Notes: generated by a model from the letters alone, not told the origin. Shown: positions 17,763-27,414, counted from the stretch's first letter. The stretch is DNA of 64,000 bases from Parabacteroides merdae ATCC 43184 (GCF_025151215.1 NZ_CP102286.1:4216001-4280000), one strand, 5' to 3'. Program-made: numbers and translations.

Positions 17763-20700
17763 CCGTTTTCTTTCTGTATTCAGCCGGGGTAATTTCAAAC
17801 TGGGCTTTGAAACAGCGGGTGAAATAACGCGGAGAACCGAAGCCCAGCCGGTCGGAGATGTCGGCGATCTGTAGATCGGGGTTTTCCGTCAACATGGTTG
17901 CGGCCCGCTTCAGTTTGCAGTTGAGGACAAAGTCATTGGGTGTCATACCTGTCAGTGCCTTGAATTTGGCATACAATGAACTTCGACTGAGTCCCAACTC
18001 GCGGGCCATCATATTCATGTCGAAGTCGATATTATCAAGATTCTTTTCAATGATCGAGTTGACCGTATCCAAGAACTTTTGGTCTATCGGGTTGCTTGCC
18101 AGCGATTGCGCATCGAAATCTTTCTGCTGGCTGAATTTCTTTTGCAGGATAATACGATTACGGACTAGGTTATTGCAACGCGCCAGTAATACCTTTGCAT
18201 TGAATGGTTTGTTTATATAGTCGTCGGCGCCTCGTTGTAAGCCTTCGATATTTTGCTCGGCGGAAGTGAGTGCCGTAAGCAGTACGACCGGGATGTGGCA
18301 TACATCAAAATCATTTTTGATCTTCAAGCACATCTCTGTTCCGGACATTTCCGGCATCATGACATCGCTAACGATGATGTCCGGTCGTTCTGCGCGTGCC
18401 TTTTCCAATCCTTCTTTACCGTTTCGTGCCAGTAGGACGCGGTAGGTCGGTGAGAACAGGGAGTTGAGTATCTGGAGTAACTCTTCGTTGTCTTCGACCA
18501 GTAGGATCGTATGAGGGGAATCGTCTCCTTCGATCAATAGCTCTTTTTGTTCCGTATCGGAAAACTCTTCCATGTGATCGGAAAAGGCGACCGTGTCGGG
18601 AATCAGGCTTTCCGTTTGCTTTTTTTGCTGCTTTTGTGCCAGTTCTTCCTCGGTAAAATGCGTGTAGCCTTTCTGGAGATGGACAATGAAAATACTACCG
18701 TAGCCCGGTGTACTTTCCACTTGTATCGTTCCGTGGTGCAACTCGATTATGCTTTTGGTCAATGAAAGTCCGATCCCCGTGCTGGGAGTCTTGGTGATAT
18801 TCGAGATACCGTTTTCAGCCTGATAGAATCGGTCGAATATTTTGTCTATATCTTCTTTGCTGATACCGATACCGTTGTCGATAACTTTAATGGTAACTTC
18901 ATTTTCTTTGTTTTCCAAAATCATTTCAATGGCTGCATTCGGTTTGGTGTACTTGAAAGCATTGGATAGCAGGTTATAGAAGACTTTTTGCATTTGCTTC
19001 GGGTCGAAATAACACAAAACATTCTCTTGCGGAGCCGTGAAATTGTATGTGATGGAACGGCTGGACGCATATTCATAAAAAGACAGGTAAATCTCTTTCA
19101 GGAACGGGACGATGTCTTGCTCGTACACTTTCAGCTTCATATGTCCCTGTTCCAGTTTACGGAAATCCAATAACTCACTGATCAAGTTCCGCATATGATA
19201 AGTGTTTTTATATACTTTCAGCAGTTTGTTGTATACGGAAGGTGACAATGAACTGCTTTGTAATAAGAGTTCTATCTGGGAGATAATCAGTGTCAACGGT
19301 GTCCTGAACTCATGCGAGATGTTGGAGAAGAACTGTAGTTTTGCCTGATTCAACTCTTCGATCGCTTCTTTTTCCTTCCGTTCCATTTCCAGTGAAGTTT
19401 GCAACATGTATTGTGATTTCTTGAAACGGTAAATGCTGTACAGTATACTAATGATCAAGATGAAGTAGAGGAAATAAGCTAAGTTGGATGCATACCAGGG
19501 GGAATGGATATGAATGTCCATCTTGATGGTACGCGGTTGTTCCTGATTCGGGTCGTATTGTATTTCCCGGACGATGAGCGTGTACTTTCCGGGGTTCAAG
19601 TTCGTATAGAAAATATTGTTGTCTTTGCTGGGTATCCATTTCTTGTCGAAACCTTCCAACATGTATTCGTAAGACGCCTTTTTCAGCGTATTGACATAGT
19701 TGTTCGATGTAAAAGTGAAAATCAGATTATTTTGATTATAGGCCAGCTCTATTTCTCGAGTGAAAGGTAGGGCGGTGGCCAGCACCTTGTTGTGGTCGCC
19801 GGGAGAAACTTGTTCGTTGTTAATGAACAGGTCGGAAAAATATAGTTGGTAGTCTTTGGCGGAGTTGAACAACTGCTGTTCAAAGAATGTCGCCATGCCA
19901 TTGCTGCTGCCGACGAATATTTCTCCGTTTTTGCAGACCAGGATTCCGCAACCGATGTTTATGCCTGTCAGAGGCAGGGCCGTCCCCAGTTCCACGACCT
20001 TGAACAGGTTTTGATCCGGATCGAAAAAGGTAATTCCTTTGTCGCCTGTTATCACTAATTGGTCCAGGGTCGACAAGGTGAGTTCATAGCAGTAGTCACT
20101 GGCGATGAAGCTATTTTCGGTTGTATATCCGATAAACCGTTTGTTCTTCTCGTCATAGTGGAACAGGCCGGAGCCACGGGTTCCGAGGAAGATCCGTCCC
20201 TCTTTGTCTTCGATTATTTGAGATATGGGAAATGTTCCCAATCCGTTTTCACCAGAACGGTATTGTACCTTGTCTTCTTCATTTTCGAGGTTGATCTTCC
20301 AGACACCTTTGCCGTAGGCCAACCAAATGTACCCTTTCGAGTCAATTAGGAAGCAGGTGTTCCCGTAATACTTACCGCTTTTGAACAATGGAGATACTTT
20401 TTCTGTATATAGATTCATTTTGAAGATTCCTTTCGGTCCGGTACAAATCAATTCGTCATTGTAGATTCTCATCTGGTTGATGCGGTCGCCTGCTATTACG
20501 GCATAAGACGGATCTTCGAAATAGGGATTTTTGAACCGTTTGTTTTTGATGTCGTAGATGGATAGTCCTCCGGTATGTGTTCCAATATACAGTTTGTTGC
20601 GTTCAGGGCTGTAGGCTATTGCCTTCAGGTTGTTATGAGCAATGGAGTTACGATTCTCATCGGCCATGAAGTAGGTGAATTTCTTCGTTTTCCGGTCGAA

Positions 20701-21786
20701 AAAGTTCAACCCACCTCCTTCGGTACAGATCCAGATATTATTGTCTTTATCTTCCACCATATTACCGACGAAAGGATAATTCAGGCAATCGTTCCGGCTG
20801 TTGTTAGCTGCATAAACCGTGAAAATATCTGTCTCCGGGTTGAAATAATTGACACCGCCGTAATAGGTCCCCAACCAGATCGTGCCTTGTCTGTCTTTGT
20901 AAACGGGGAATACGGATGAATGGGTCATGCTGCCGGGCAGAGGGTTGCGGGCATAAACTTCGAACTGATTGCTGGTCGGATTATATTTGTTTAGCCCGGT
21001 GAAAGTGCCGAACCAGATGTTCCCGAAGTTGTCTTCCACGAAATCCCGGACCTGGTTGCTCGATATGTTGTTGGGGTTGGAAGGATCGTAACGGTAACGG
21101 GTGAAATTGCCGTGCACGTCCCTTTTGTACATGCCATTCATGCGAATGGATATCCAAAGATTATATTTGGAGTCTTCATATAGGTCGTAAATGTCTTCTC
21201 CCATGATCATACAGGTCAGGGATTTGTCGTCATTCATCTTGAAGAGTCCGTCTGTAGTGCCGATCCAGTACCGGCCGCCGGAATCTTCCAACAAACAGGT
21301 CGCACGCTGGTTCCGATTTTCCAGCCTCGTGACGAAATCGAAATCGTTTTTATCCGGATTCCAGGTGAGTATGGAGTCAGCTATTCCTACCCATATTGTT
21401 CCTTTGATAGAAGCGACGGTATATACGTTTGATTTCCGTAGGCATGAGAATTTCTGTGTCTGGATGTCATAGCGGATCAAGGATTGATCGGAGTCGAAGA
21501 AAACATTTCCATCTTTGTCGCCTGCAATGAAGTGCGTCTGGTTACCTATCGGATTGGCGTTTTGGCGATGAAATTCGGATGGTTTGTATACTTTGGTCTG
21601 TACGCCGTCGTATATGCTGATTCCCTCTTCCGTCCCGAACCACATTCTACCCAAATTATCCTGGTAGATGGCCATGACGGAAAGTTGTGACAGGCCTTCC
21701 TGCATGCCTATATGCTTGAAATATATCGGGTATGTGCCGGAGCAAAATCCTACAAGCAGTATGAGTGATATGATGATTCTTCTCAT
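17755..21786 (-). CDS. Hybrid two-component system sensor/regulator (HTCS)
   Basis: One-protein two-component system, 1343 residues, that senses an oligosaccharide in the periplasm and activates PUL promoters. The ATG at 21786 is chosen because a signal sequence (MRRIIISLILLVGFCSG) follows. Domain order is two seven-bladed propellers of Reg_prop repeats (about 20-660), Y_Y_Y domain (about 690-760), membrane segment (about 769-788), HisKA with His825 in ISHEFRTPL, HATPase (about 925-1040), receiver with phospho-acceptor Asp1141 in VSDVMMPEMSG, and AraC-type DNA-binding domain (about 1243-1340). All catalytic residues are present. It likely controls the adjacent PUL through the repeated 24-bp element at 2070 and 13351. 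Confidence 0.96.
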   Translation of the reverse strand: MRRIIISLILLVGFCSGTYPIYFKHIGMQEGLSQLSVMAIYQDNLGRMWFGTEEGISIYDGVQTKVYKPSEFHRQNANPIGNQTHFIAGDKDGNVFFDSDQSLIRYDIQTQKFSCLRKSNVYTVASIKGTIWVGIADSILTWNPDKNDFDFVTRLENRNQRATCLLEDSGGRYWIGTTDGLFKMNDDKSLTCMIMGEDIYDLYEDSKYNLWISIRMNGMYKRDVHGNFTRYRYDPSNPNNISSNQVRDFVEDNFGNIWFGTFTGLNKYNPTSNQFEVYARNPLPGSMTHSSVFPVYKDRQGTIWLGTYYGGVNYFNPETDIFTVYAANNSRNDCLNYPFVGNMVEDKDNNIWICTEGGGLNFFDRKTKKFTYFMADENRNSIAHNNLKAIAYSPERNKLYIGTHTGGLSIYDIKNKRFKNPYFEDPSYAVIAGDRINQMRIYNDELICTGPKGIFKMNLYTEKVSPLFKSGKYYGNTCFLIDSKGYIWLAYGKGVWKINLENEEDKVQYRSGENGLGTFPISQIIEDKEGRIFLGTRGSGLFHYDEKNKRFIGYTTENSFIASDYCYELTLSTLDQLVITGDKGITFFDPDQNLFKVVELGTALPLTGINIGCGILVCKNGEIFVGSSNGMATFFEQQLFNSAKDYQLYFSDLFINNEQVSPGDHNKVLATALPFTREIELAYNQNNLIFTFTSNNYVNTLKKASYEYMLEGFDKKWIPSKDNNIFYTNLNPGKYTLIVREIQYDPNQEQPRTIKMDIHIHSPWYASNLAYFLYFILIISILYSIYRFKKSQYMLQTSLEMERKEKEAIEELNQAKLQFFSNISHEFRTPLTLIISQIELLLQSSSLSPSVYNKLLKVYKNTYHMRNLISELLDFRKLEQGHMKLKVYEQDIVPFLKEIYLSFYEYASSRSITYNFTAPQENVLCYFDPKQMQKVFYNLLSNAFKYTKPNAAIEMILENKENEVTIKVIDNGIGISKEDIDKIFDRFYQAENGISNITKTPSTGIGLSLTKSIIELHHGTIQVESTPGYGSIFIVHLQKGYTHFTEEELAQKQQKKQTESLIPDTVAFSDHMEEFSDTEQKELLIEGDDSPHTILLVEDNEELLQILNSLFSPTYRVLLARNGKEGLEKARAERPDIIVSDVMMPEMSGTEMCLKIKNDFDVCHIPVVLLTALTSAEQNIEGLQRGADDYINKPFNAKVLLARCNNLVRNRIILQKKFSQQKDFDAQSLASNPIDQKFLDTVNSIIEKNLDNIDFDMNMMARELGLSRSSLYAKFKALTGMTPNDFVLNCKLKRAATMLTENPDLQIADISDRLGFGSPRYFTRCFKAQFEITPAEYRKKTVI

Positions 21787-21857
21787 AGTATTATAGTATA
21801 TAACATTAGCAGTTCTGTTGTTTAAGGGGCTAAGATAAAAAATTTTTCCAAAAGCAT

Positions 21858-21865
21858 TATCTTTG
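21858..21865 (+). promoter_or_regulatory. -7 promoter element directly before the FecCD permease gene
   Basis: TATCTTTG is a perfect TAnnTTTG and ends only 5 bp before the ATG at 21871. Transcription would start at or near the start codon, so the mRNA may be leaderless. Confidence 0.5.
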
Positions 21866-21870
21866 CAGGC

Positions 21871-22905
21871 ATGAAAAAGCAAGTCTTCATTTTTTATCCG
21901 TTTTTGTTAGTTCTCCTGTTGCTGTTGTTTGCCGGCGGACTGGTTTATGGCGCTGTCTCGATACCCGTTGAAAGTGTGGTGAATATATTGCTGGGAGAGG
22001 GAACGGAGCGACTTGCATGGCAGAATATTGTGTTGCAGAGCCGTTTTCCCCAGGCTGTAACGGCTTTGTTAGCAGGTGCTTCGCTGGCTGTTAGTGGATT
22101 GTTGCTACAGACATTGTTCAGGAATCCGCTTGCCGGTCCTTCCATATTGGGAATCAGTGACGGGGCCAATCTGGGAGTCGCTGCGATCATGCTCTATTTC
22201 GGCGGTTCGTTGAGTATGGTGACCGATTTGCCGATCAGCGGTTATCTGGCGGTTATCATGGCCGCATTTAGTGGTGCGGCCTGTATTTTGGGATTGATTA
22301 TTTATTTCTCGGCGAAGGTGAAGAATAACGTCATGTTGTTGATTATCGGTATTATGATCGGTTATCTCGCTTCATCATTGATTTCGGTTCTGAATTATTA
22401 TGCATCGACTGACAAGGTGCATGCATTTGTGATGTGGGGATTGGGGAACTTCTCCGGGGTTTCCTTGCAACAGCTGCCTTATTTTGCCGGTTTTACCTGT
22501 ATAGGATTGCTATTGGCCATTCTTTTGATCAAACCTCTGAATGCATTGCTCTTAGGAGAAATGTATGCTGCCAATTTAGGAATCAAGATCAGGCGGACGC
22601 GTATTCTGATCCTGTTGTGTACAGGATTGCTTACTGCGACTACGACTGCCTTTTGCGGGCCGATCTCCTTTATCGGGCTGGCGGTCCCGCATGTCGCACG
22701 TTTGATGTTGGGCTCATCCAATCATAAGATGCTGGTTCCTGTAACGTTGCTGACCGGTTCTTGCATCGCGTTGCTTTGTAATCTGTTGATGGTATTGCCG
22801 GGTACGCATAACATATTGCCGCTGAATGCCGTGACTCCGATGCTCGGTGCGCCTGTCATCATTTATGTAATTGTGAACCGGAAAAACATCCAATACTTTG
22901 ACTGA
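21871..22905 (+). CDS. FecCD/BtuC-type ABC transporter permease
   Basis: Inner-membrane permease of the iron-siderophore/cobalamin ABC family, 344 residues. It has about ten membrane segments. Family motifs include SGLLLQTLFRNPLAGPSILG near the start and CGPISFIGLAVPHVARLMLG in the coupling loop toward the ATPase. The ATPase gene follows 7 bp downstream. No substrate-binding protein or TonB receptor is next to it, so iron chelate, haem or cobalamin cannot be distinguished. No cobalamin riboswitch fits in the 84-bp gap upstream. Confidence 0.93.
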   Translation: MKKQVFIFYPFLLVLLLLLFAGGLVYGAVSIPVESVVNILLGEGTERLAWQNIVLQSRFPQAVTALLAGASLAVSGLLLQTLFRNPLAGPSILGISDGANLGVAAIMLYFGGSLSMVTDLPISGYLAVIMAAFSGAACILGLIIYFSAKVKNNVMLLIIGIMIGYLASSLISVLNYYASTDKVHAFVMWGLGNFSGVSLQQLPYFAGFTCIGLLLAILLIKPLNALLLGEMYAANLGIKIRRTRILILLCTGLLTATTTAFCGPISFIGLAVPHVARLMLGSSNHKMLVPVTLLTGSCIALLCNLLMVLPGTHNILPLNAVTPMLGAPVIIYVIVNRKNIQYFD

Positions 22906-22912
22906 CCGATAT

Positions 22913-23956
22913 ATGACAAAAGTAGCTGCAATAGAAACAAAAGGACTTTGTATCGGTTACCTGCTGAAAGGCGGTAAGAGGAAAGTGGTCCATGAGGATT
23001 TGAACCTGCAACTCGTTTCGGGCGAGGTGACTTGTTTGTTGGGACTGAACGGTGCCGGTAAATCGACGCTGCTTCGTACGCTTTGTGGTTTTCAGCCTCC
23101 ACTCGGAGGGGAAATACGTTTGATGGGGAAGCCTCTTTCCGGTTATTCGCAGGCAAACTTTTCCTTGACTGTCGGTGTTGTACTGACAGAAAAGACTAAT
23201 GCAGGAGGAATTACCGTCTATGAACTGGTTTCGTTGGGCAGGCATCCTTATACCGGCTTTTTCGGACAGTTGAAGAAGCGGGATCATGTTATCATCGAGC
23301 AATCGCTTGAAGCTGCCGGCATAGCTCATAAAGCCAATAACTATGTCTCGGAGCTAAGTGACGGTGAACGGCAGAAGGCTATGATTGCCAAGGCGCTTGC
23401 CCAACAGTGCCCGATTATCCTGTTGGACGAACCGACCGCCTTTCTGGATGTGACCAGCCGTATCGAAACAATGGTTTTGTTGCATCGCCTGGCAGTCGAG
23501 CAAGAGAAAGCGGTTCTGCTTTCTACTCACGACCTGGACCTGGCTATCCAAATGGGGGATTGCCTTTGGCTACAGGAGAAAGGACGTCCGATGGCTTGCG
23601 GAACTCCCGAAGACCTGATTATGAGTGGAGCTTTTGAATCTTTTTTCGGTAAGGAGGGAATCGTATTCGATCCGGCAACCGGAAAGCTGAATACGGAAGC
23701 TCCTACGTCACCCATCGGTGTGGAAGGCGACTTTCTGACTTCTTATTGGGTAGGGAATGCTCTGATCCGTAATGGTTACCGTCCTTCGCCCGTAAAGGAA
23801 GGGCAGTTGAATATCACTTGCAAGAGCCCGCATGAACTGGTTGTGGCTTTCCCTGAGGGCTGCAAGGAAGAACTCCGGACGGTGGCGGAGCTTGTCTCTC
23901 TTATCGGCATGAGAAAAAGTTTTTATGGACATGGAAACAACGTTTCTCGCTTATGA
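22913..23956 (+). CDS. ABC transporter ATP-binding protein (iron/cobalamin type)
   Basis: ATPase partner of the FecCD-type permease, 347 residues from the ATG at 22913. A TTG at 22898 that overlaps the permease stop is an alternative start. Walker A is GLNGAGKST (44-52), the signature is LSDGE (148-152), Walker B is ILLDEP (Asp172, Glu173) and the H-loop is His206. The last 100 residues or so form an extra C-terminal domain that most FepC/BtuD proteins lack. It contains STYWVGNALI-like and KEELRTVAELVSLIG segments and may be a small regulatory domain seen in Bacteroidetes homologues. Confidence 0.93.
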   Translation: MTKVAAIETKGLCIGYLLKGGKRKVVHEDLNLQLVSGEVTCLLGLNGAGKSTLLRTLCGFQPPLGGEIRLMGKPLSGYSQANFSLTVGVVLTEKTNAGGITVYELVSLGRHPYTGFFGQLKKRDHVIIEQSLEAAGIAHKANNYVSELSDGERQKAMIAKALAQQCPIILLDEPTAFLDVTSRIETMVLLHRLAVEQEKAVLLSTHDLDLAIQMGDCLWLQEKGRPMACGTPEDLIMSGAFESFFGKEGIVFDPATGKLNTEAPTSPIGVEGDFLTSYWVGNALIRNGYRPSPVKEGQLNITCKSPHELVVAFPEGCKEELRTVAELVSLIGMRKSFYGHGNNVSRL

Positions 23957-24012
23957 CAATAAATTTTCCCGGTAGGAAATAAAAGTTTTGTTTAAGATTA
24001 AAAGGAATAAAT

Positions 24013-25365
24013 ATGGCAAACGAAATAACATGGCGGCTGGAGCATGAAAGGATCGGCCGGTTGTTGTTGCATTATGCGATGCCGGCAGTGATCGGTACAA
24101 TGGTGAATGCTCTTTATAATATTGTCGACCGTATCTTTATCGGTCAGGGAGTCGGTCCGCTGGCAATGGCAGGATTGACGCTGACATTCCCTATTCTGTT
24201 GTTCCTCCAAGCGTTTGGAATGCTCATAGGGGCGGGGGCTGCGACGCGTGTCTCCATCTATCTGGGACGGAGGGAGAATGAGATGGCGGAAAAGGTATTG
24301 GGGAATGCTTTCACCTTGACATTCATCATAACGCTTGCGACAGTAGTTCCCTGCATGATCTGGATGAAAGATTTATTACTGGCTTTCGGGGGAAGCGAAC
24401 AGACCATCCCGTATGCACAGGACTATCTGAATATCGTGGTTCCGGGGACGCTCCTGACCTCCCTCAGTTTTGGCTTCAACGCTGTCATGCGTGCTTCCGG
24501 CTATCCGAAGAAAGCAATGTTTACCATGCTGATCGGGGCGATAACCAATGTGATACTTGATCCTATTTTCATTTTCTGGCTGGATATGGGGATTAAGGGG
24601 GCTGCCATTGCGACGATCATCTCGATGCTGCTCTGTACTCTTTTTGTCATGAACCATTTTGTCCAAAAAGACAGTATCGTCCGTTTCCATAAAGGGACGT
24701 TCAAGCTGGAAAAGCATGTGGTATGGAATATCCTGACGATCGGTGTTTCGCCTTTTGCCATGCAGTTGGCGGGAAGTTTGGTGGTGGTGATCCAGAACTA
24801 TGCACTCAAACAGCATGGGGGAGACTTGGCATTGGGGGCAAACGGCATTATCACCAGTGTCGGAATGCTTTTGGTGATGCTGATTATCGGGATCGCGCAG
24901 GGGATGCAGCCGATTGTCGGTTTCAATTTCGGGGCAAAGAAATACGAGCGTGTCCAGGAAACGCTACGTCTGGTCATTATAACCGCTACCATTATCATGG
25001 GAGTCGGCTGCTTTTGTAGCGTGGCGTTTCCGAAATTGATCACCCGTGCCTTTACGAACGATCCTGATTTATTGGATGTGACGGCAAATGGCTTGCGGAT
25101 CAGTTTGCTGGTATTTGTGGTCGTCGGTTCGCAGATCTCGATCAGCCAGTTTTTCCAAAGCATCGGGATTGCTTGGAAGGCTATGTTTTTGAGTTTAAGC
25201 CGCCAAGTCTTGTTCCTGATACCAGCGATGTTGCTGTTCTCCCGCTTTTGGGGGTTGGATGGTGTCTGGTATGCTGCTCCCTTCTCTGATTTTGTTGCGG
25301 CTGTAACTGCTTGGCTCTTTTTGTGGTATCATGTTAAAAACATGAAAAGTAAGAATTCGGATTGA
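24013..25365 (+). CDS. MATE family efflux transporter
   Basis: Multidrug and toxin extrusion antiporter, 450 residues, with 12 predicted membrane helices in two homologous halves. Typical segments are MPAVIGTMVNALYNIVDRIF in helix 1 and GMQPIVGFNFGAKKYERV after helix 7. It resembles the MepA/DinF-like branch common in gut Bacteroidales. The substrate is unknown. It lies 56 bp after the ABC ATPase gene and may be read from the same transcript. Confidence 0.94.
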   Translation: MANEITWRLEHERIGRLLLHYAMPAVIGTMVNALYNIVDRIFIGQGVGPLAMAGLTLTFPILLFLQAFGMLIGAGAATRVSIYLGRRENEMAEKVLGNAFTLTFIITLATVVPCMIWMKDLLLAFGGSEQTIPYAQDYLNIVVPGTLLTSLSFGFNAVMRASGYPKKAMFTMLIGAITNVILDPIFIFWLDMGIKGAAIATIISMLLCTLFVMNHFVQKDSIVRFHKGTFKLEKHVVWNILTIGVSPFAMQLAGSLVVVIQNYALKQHGGDLALGANGIITSVGMLLVMLIIGIAQGMQPIVGFNFGAKKYERVQETLRLVIITATIIMGVGCFCSVAFPKLITRAFTNDPDLLDVTANGLRISLLVFVVVGSQISISQFFQSIGIAWKAMFLSLSRQVLFLIPAMLLFSRFWGLDGVWYAAPFSDFVAAVTAWLFLWYHVKNMKSKNSD

Positions 25366-25428
25366 ACTTTTTAGTATCTTGTTTGTCATACTATATGAAA
25401 GTAGATTGATTAGGTTTCAACTAAAAGA

Positions 25429-26010
25429 ATGAGAAGTATGAAAAGAGTATTATTATTACTGGCTGTCCTGCTATTTAGTGCAGGGACAATGATGGCCCAG
25501 CAGGATAAAGCTGCCGAGAAGGCCGCCAAGAAAGCAGAAAAAGAAGCGAAGAAAGCCGCCGAAGCAGCTGAACAGATGGCCTTGTTCGAACAAGGTGTAC
25601 AAGCACTGAAGGAGAAAGATTTTGTATTGGAAGCCGAACGTGTCGAGTTTAAGCGTGGACAATTCGTCTATGTGACCCCGAGCACGAACTTTGTTTCCAT
25701 GAAAGGTGACCGGGCGACTATCCAGTTGGCTTTCAATACTGCCGCTGCCGGCCCGAACGGGATCGGGGGGATAACGGTCGATGGCAGTGCTTCAAATATA
25801 GAGATGAAAACAGACAAAAAAGGAAATGTCACGTTTAGTATGATGGTACAAGGTGTTGCAGTCTCCGCCAATGTGACAATCCGTATGGTAAAAGGCACGA
25901 ACAAGTGTACGGCAACTGTGAGTCCGAACTTCAACAGCAACCGTATTTCGTTTACCGGTTATCTGTATCCGTCGGATCAGTCCAACGTGTTTAAGGGGCG
26001 TGCCATCTGA
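25429..26010 (+). CDS. DUF4251 domain-containing exported protein
   Basis: Secreted protein of unknown function, 193 residues, of the DUF4251 family widespread in Bacteroidales. The ATG at 25438 (MKRVLLLLAVLLFSAGTMMA) gives an equally good signal peptide. After the signal comes a low-complexity helix of Lys/Ala/Glu (about residues 25-48), then the beta-rich DUF4251 domain with FVYVTPSTNFVSMKGDRA and a C-terminal GYLYPSDQSNVFKGR. It stands alone, with its own terminator. Confidence 0.85.
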   Translation: MRSMKRVLLLLAVLLFSAGTMMAQQDKAAEKAAKKAEKEAKKAAEAAEQMALFEQGVQALKEKDFVLEAERVEFKRGQFVYVTPSTNFVSMKGDRATIQLAFNTAAAGPNGIGGITVDGSASNIEMKTDKKGNVTFSMMVQGVAVSANVTIRMVKGTNKCTATVSPNFNSNRISFTGYLYPSDQSNVFKGRAI

Positions 26011-26032
26011 CGTGTAGATTCTTTTGTTCAGG

Positions 26033-26067
26033 AAAAGCTGCTTTCGGAAAGGAAAGCAGCTTTTTTT
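26033..26067 (+). terminator. Intrinsic terminator after the DUF4251 gene
   Basis: A 13-bp perfect stem (26033-26045 with 26052-26064), a 6-base loop and seven T to 26067. Confidence 0.92.
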
Positions 26068-26082
26068 GTGCAACGTATTTTA

Positions 26083-26090
26083 TATCTTTG
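26083..26090 (+). promoter_or_regulatory. -7 promoter element of the GroES-like gene
   Basis: TATCTTTG fits TAnnTTTG. It lies 29 bp before the ATG at 26120 and just after the preceding terminator. No -33 box at the right spacing. Confidence 0.5.
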
Positions 26091-26119
26091 TCCGTCAAAA
26101 TATCATAAACATAAAAGTC

Positions 26120-26503
26120 ATGCAATTAGCAATAGATCAGAAAGACATAGATAAGTTCCTGATGGTGGGTGACAAGGTGCTTATCAAACCGAAGAACCCG
26201 CAGAGTCAGACAAAATCCGGATTGTATCTGCCGCCTACCGTCCAGCAGGAGAAGATTCAGAGCGGCTATATCATCAAGGTCGGTCCCGGTTTCCCGCTTC
26301 CTTCCCAGAGTGAGGAACATGAAGTATGGGAAAAGAAGAAAGAGGGTGAGGTGCATTATCTTCCTTTGCAGGCGCATGAAGGCGATTTGGCTGTATTTCT
26401 ACAGAATGCGGCTTACGAGATCAATTTTAATGAAGAGAAGTTCCTGATCGTCCCTCATTCGGCTATTTTGATGTTGGTTCGTGACGAAGGTTTGTTCGAA
26501 TAA
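26120..26503 (+). CDS. GroES/Cpn10-like co-chaperone family protein
   Basis: 127-residue protein with a Cpn10 fold: VGDKVLIKPKNPQSQTKSGL matches the GroES N-terminal strand pattern and VGPGFP the following turn. It is longer than true GroES (about 97 residues) because of an insert rich in Glu and Lys around EEHEVWEKKKEGEVHY. It stands alone, without groEL. It is therefore probably a divergent GroES paralogue rather than the main co-chaperone. The ATG at 26120 is preferred over upstream starts because the promoter lies at 26083. Confidence 0.85.
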   Translation: MQLAIDQKDIDKFLMVGDKVLIKPKNPQSQTKSGLYLPPTVQQEKIQSGYIIKVGPGFPLPSQSEEHEVWEKKKEGEVHYLPLQAHEGDLAVFLQNAAYEINFNEEKFLIVPHSAILMLVRDEGLFE

Positions 26504-26548
26504 CTCCTTTTTGTTTGGCAAAATACTGTGCTATCCAGTTTTTTGATG

Positions 26549-26556
26549 TATTTTTG
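26549..26556 (+). promoter_or_regulatory. -7 promoter element of the nfnAB operon
   Basis: TATTTTTG fits TAnnTTTG and is 42 bp before the ATG at 26599. No consensus -33 at 19-21 bp. Confidence 0.45.
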
Positions 26557-26598
26557 CAACCAAATCAACAAGACTAACTATCAATAGTAGCGATTATA

Positions 26599-27396
26599 AT
26601 GAATAAAATTGTAAGTAAAGAACATTTCTCTGCCAACGTAGTGAAACTGGAAGTGGAAGCACCTTTGATTGCTCGCTCCCGTAAGGCAGGCCACTTTGTT
26701 ATCGTGAAGGTGGGTGAGAAAGGTGAACGCATTCCCCTCACCATTGCCGGAGCTGATACGACGAAAGGAACTATCACACTCGTGATCCAGGCTGTAGGAG
26801 GTTCGTCAAAAAAGATATGCGAACTGAATGCCGGTGATTATATTACCGATTTGGTCGGTCCGCTGGGGCAAGCCACCCATATCGAGAAAGTCGGCACGGT
26901 CGTGTGTGCCGGCGGTGGTGTCGGTGTGGCTCCTTTATTGCCGATCGTGGAGGCTTTTCATAAGGCGGGCAACCGTGTGATTGTAGTGCTGGCCGCCCGT
27001 ACGAAGGAGCTGGTTATCTTGGAAGAGCAGATGCGCGCCAACTCCGATGAGGTGATCGTGATGACAGACGACGGTTCTTACGGTACAAAAGGTTTGGTGA
27101 CGAATGGCGTGGAAAGTGTGATCAACCGTGAAAAGGTGGATTTGTGCGTCACGATCGGTCCGGCCGTCATGATGAAATTCGTCTCTGCCCTGACGAAGAA
27201 ATACGAGATCCCGACAGTCGCCTCTTTGAATACGATTATGGTGGACGGGACCGGAATGTGTGGCGCTTGCCGTATTACGGTCGGAGGAAAGACGAAGTTC
27301 GTCTGTGTGGACGGACCGGAATTCGATGCTCACCAAGTAGATTTCGATGAGATGCTGATGCGCCTCGGTGCTTATAAAGATATTGAAAAGAAATAA
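26599..27396 (+). CDS. nfnA: NfnA-like FAD/NAD-binding subunit (ferredoxin:NADP reductase / sulfide dehydrogenase beta)
   Basis: Small subunit of the electron-bifurcating NADH-dependent ferredoxin:NADP oxidoreductase, 265 residues. It has an FAD-binding barrel (about 1-98), a Rossmann NAD(P) domain starting GGGVGVAPLLP (about 109), and a C-terminal [2Fe-2S] loop with the pattern MCGACR...FVCVDGPEFDAH. The next gene is its large partner, 18 bp away, which supports Nfn over a lone dihydroorotate dehydrogenase electron-transfer subunit. The complex balances NADH, NADPH and reduced ferredoxin in anaerobes. Confidence 0.92.
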   Translation: MNKIVSKEHFSANVVKLEVEAPLIARSRKAGHFVIVKVGEKGERIPLTIAGADTTKGTITLVIQAVGGSSKKICELNAGDYITDLVGPLGQATHIEKVGTVVCAGGGVGVAPLLPIVEAFHKAGNRVIVVLAARTKELVILEEQMRANSDEVIVMTDDGSYGTKGLVTNGVESVINREKVDLCVTIGPAVMMKFVSALTKKYEIPTVASLNTIMVDGTGMCGACRITVGGKTKFVCVDGPEFDAHQVDFDEMLMRLGAYKDIEKK

Positions 27397-27414
27397 CGAA
27401 ACCACAGTAAACAA

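Noticed and set aside
21787..21870. Cobalamin riboswitch before the FecCD gene
   Set aside because: The gap is only 84 bp, too short for a B12 riboswitch, and lacks the B12-box pattern.
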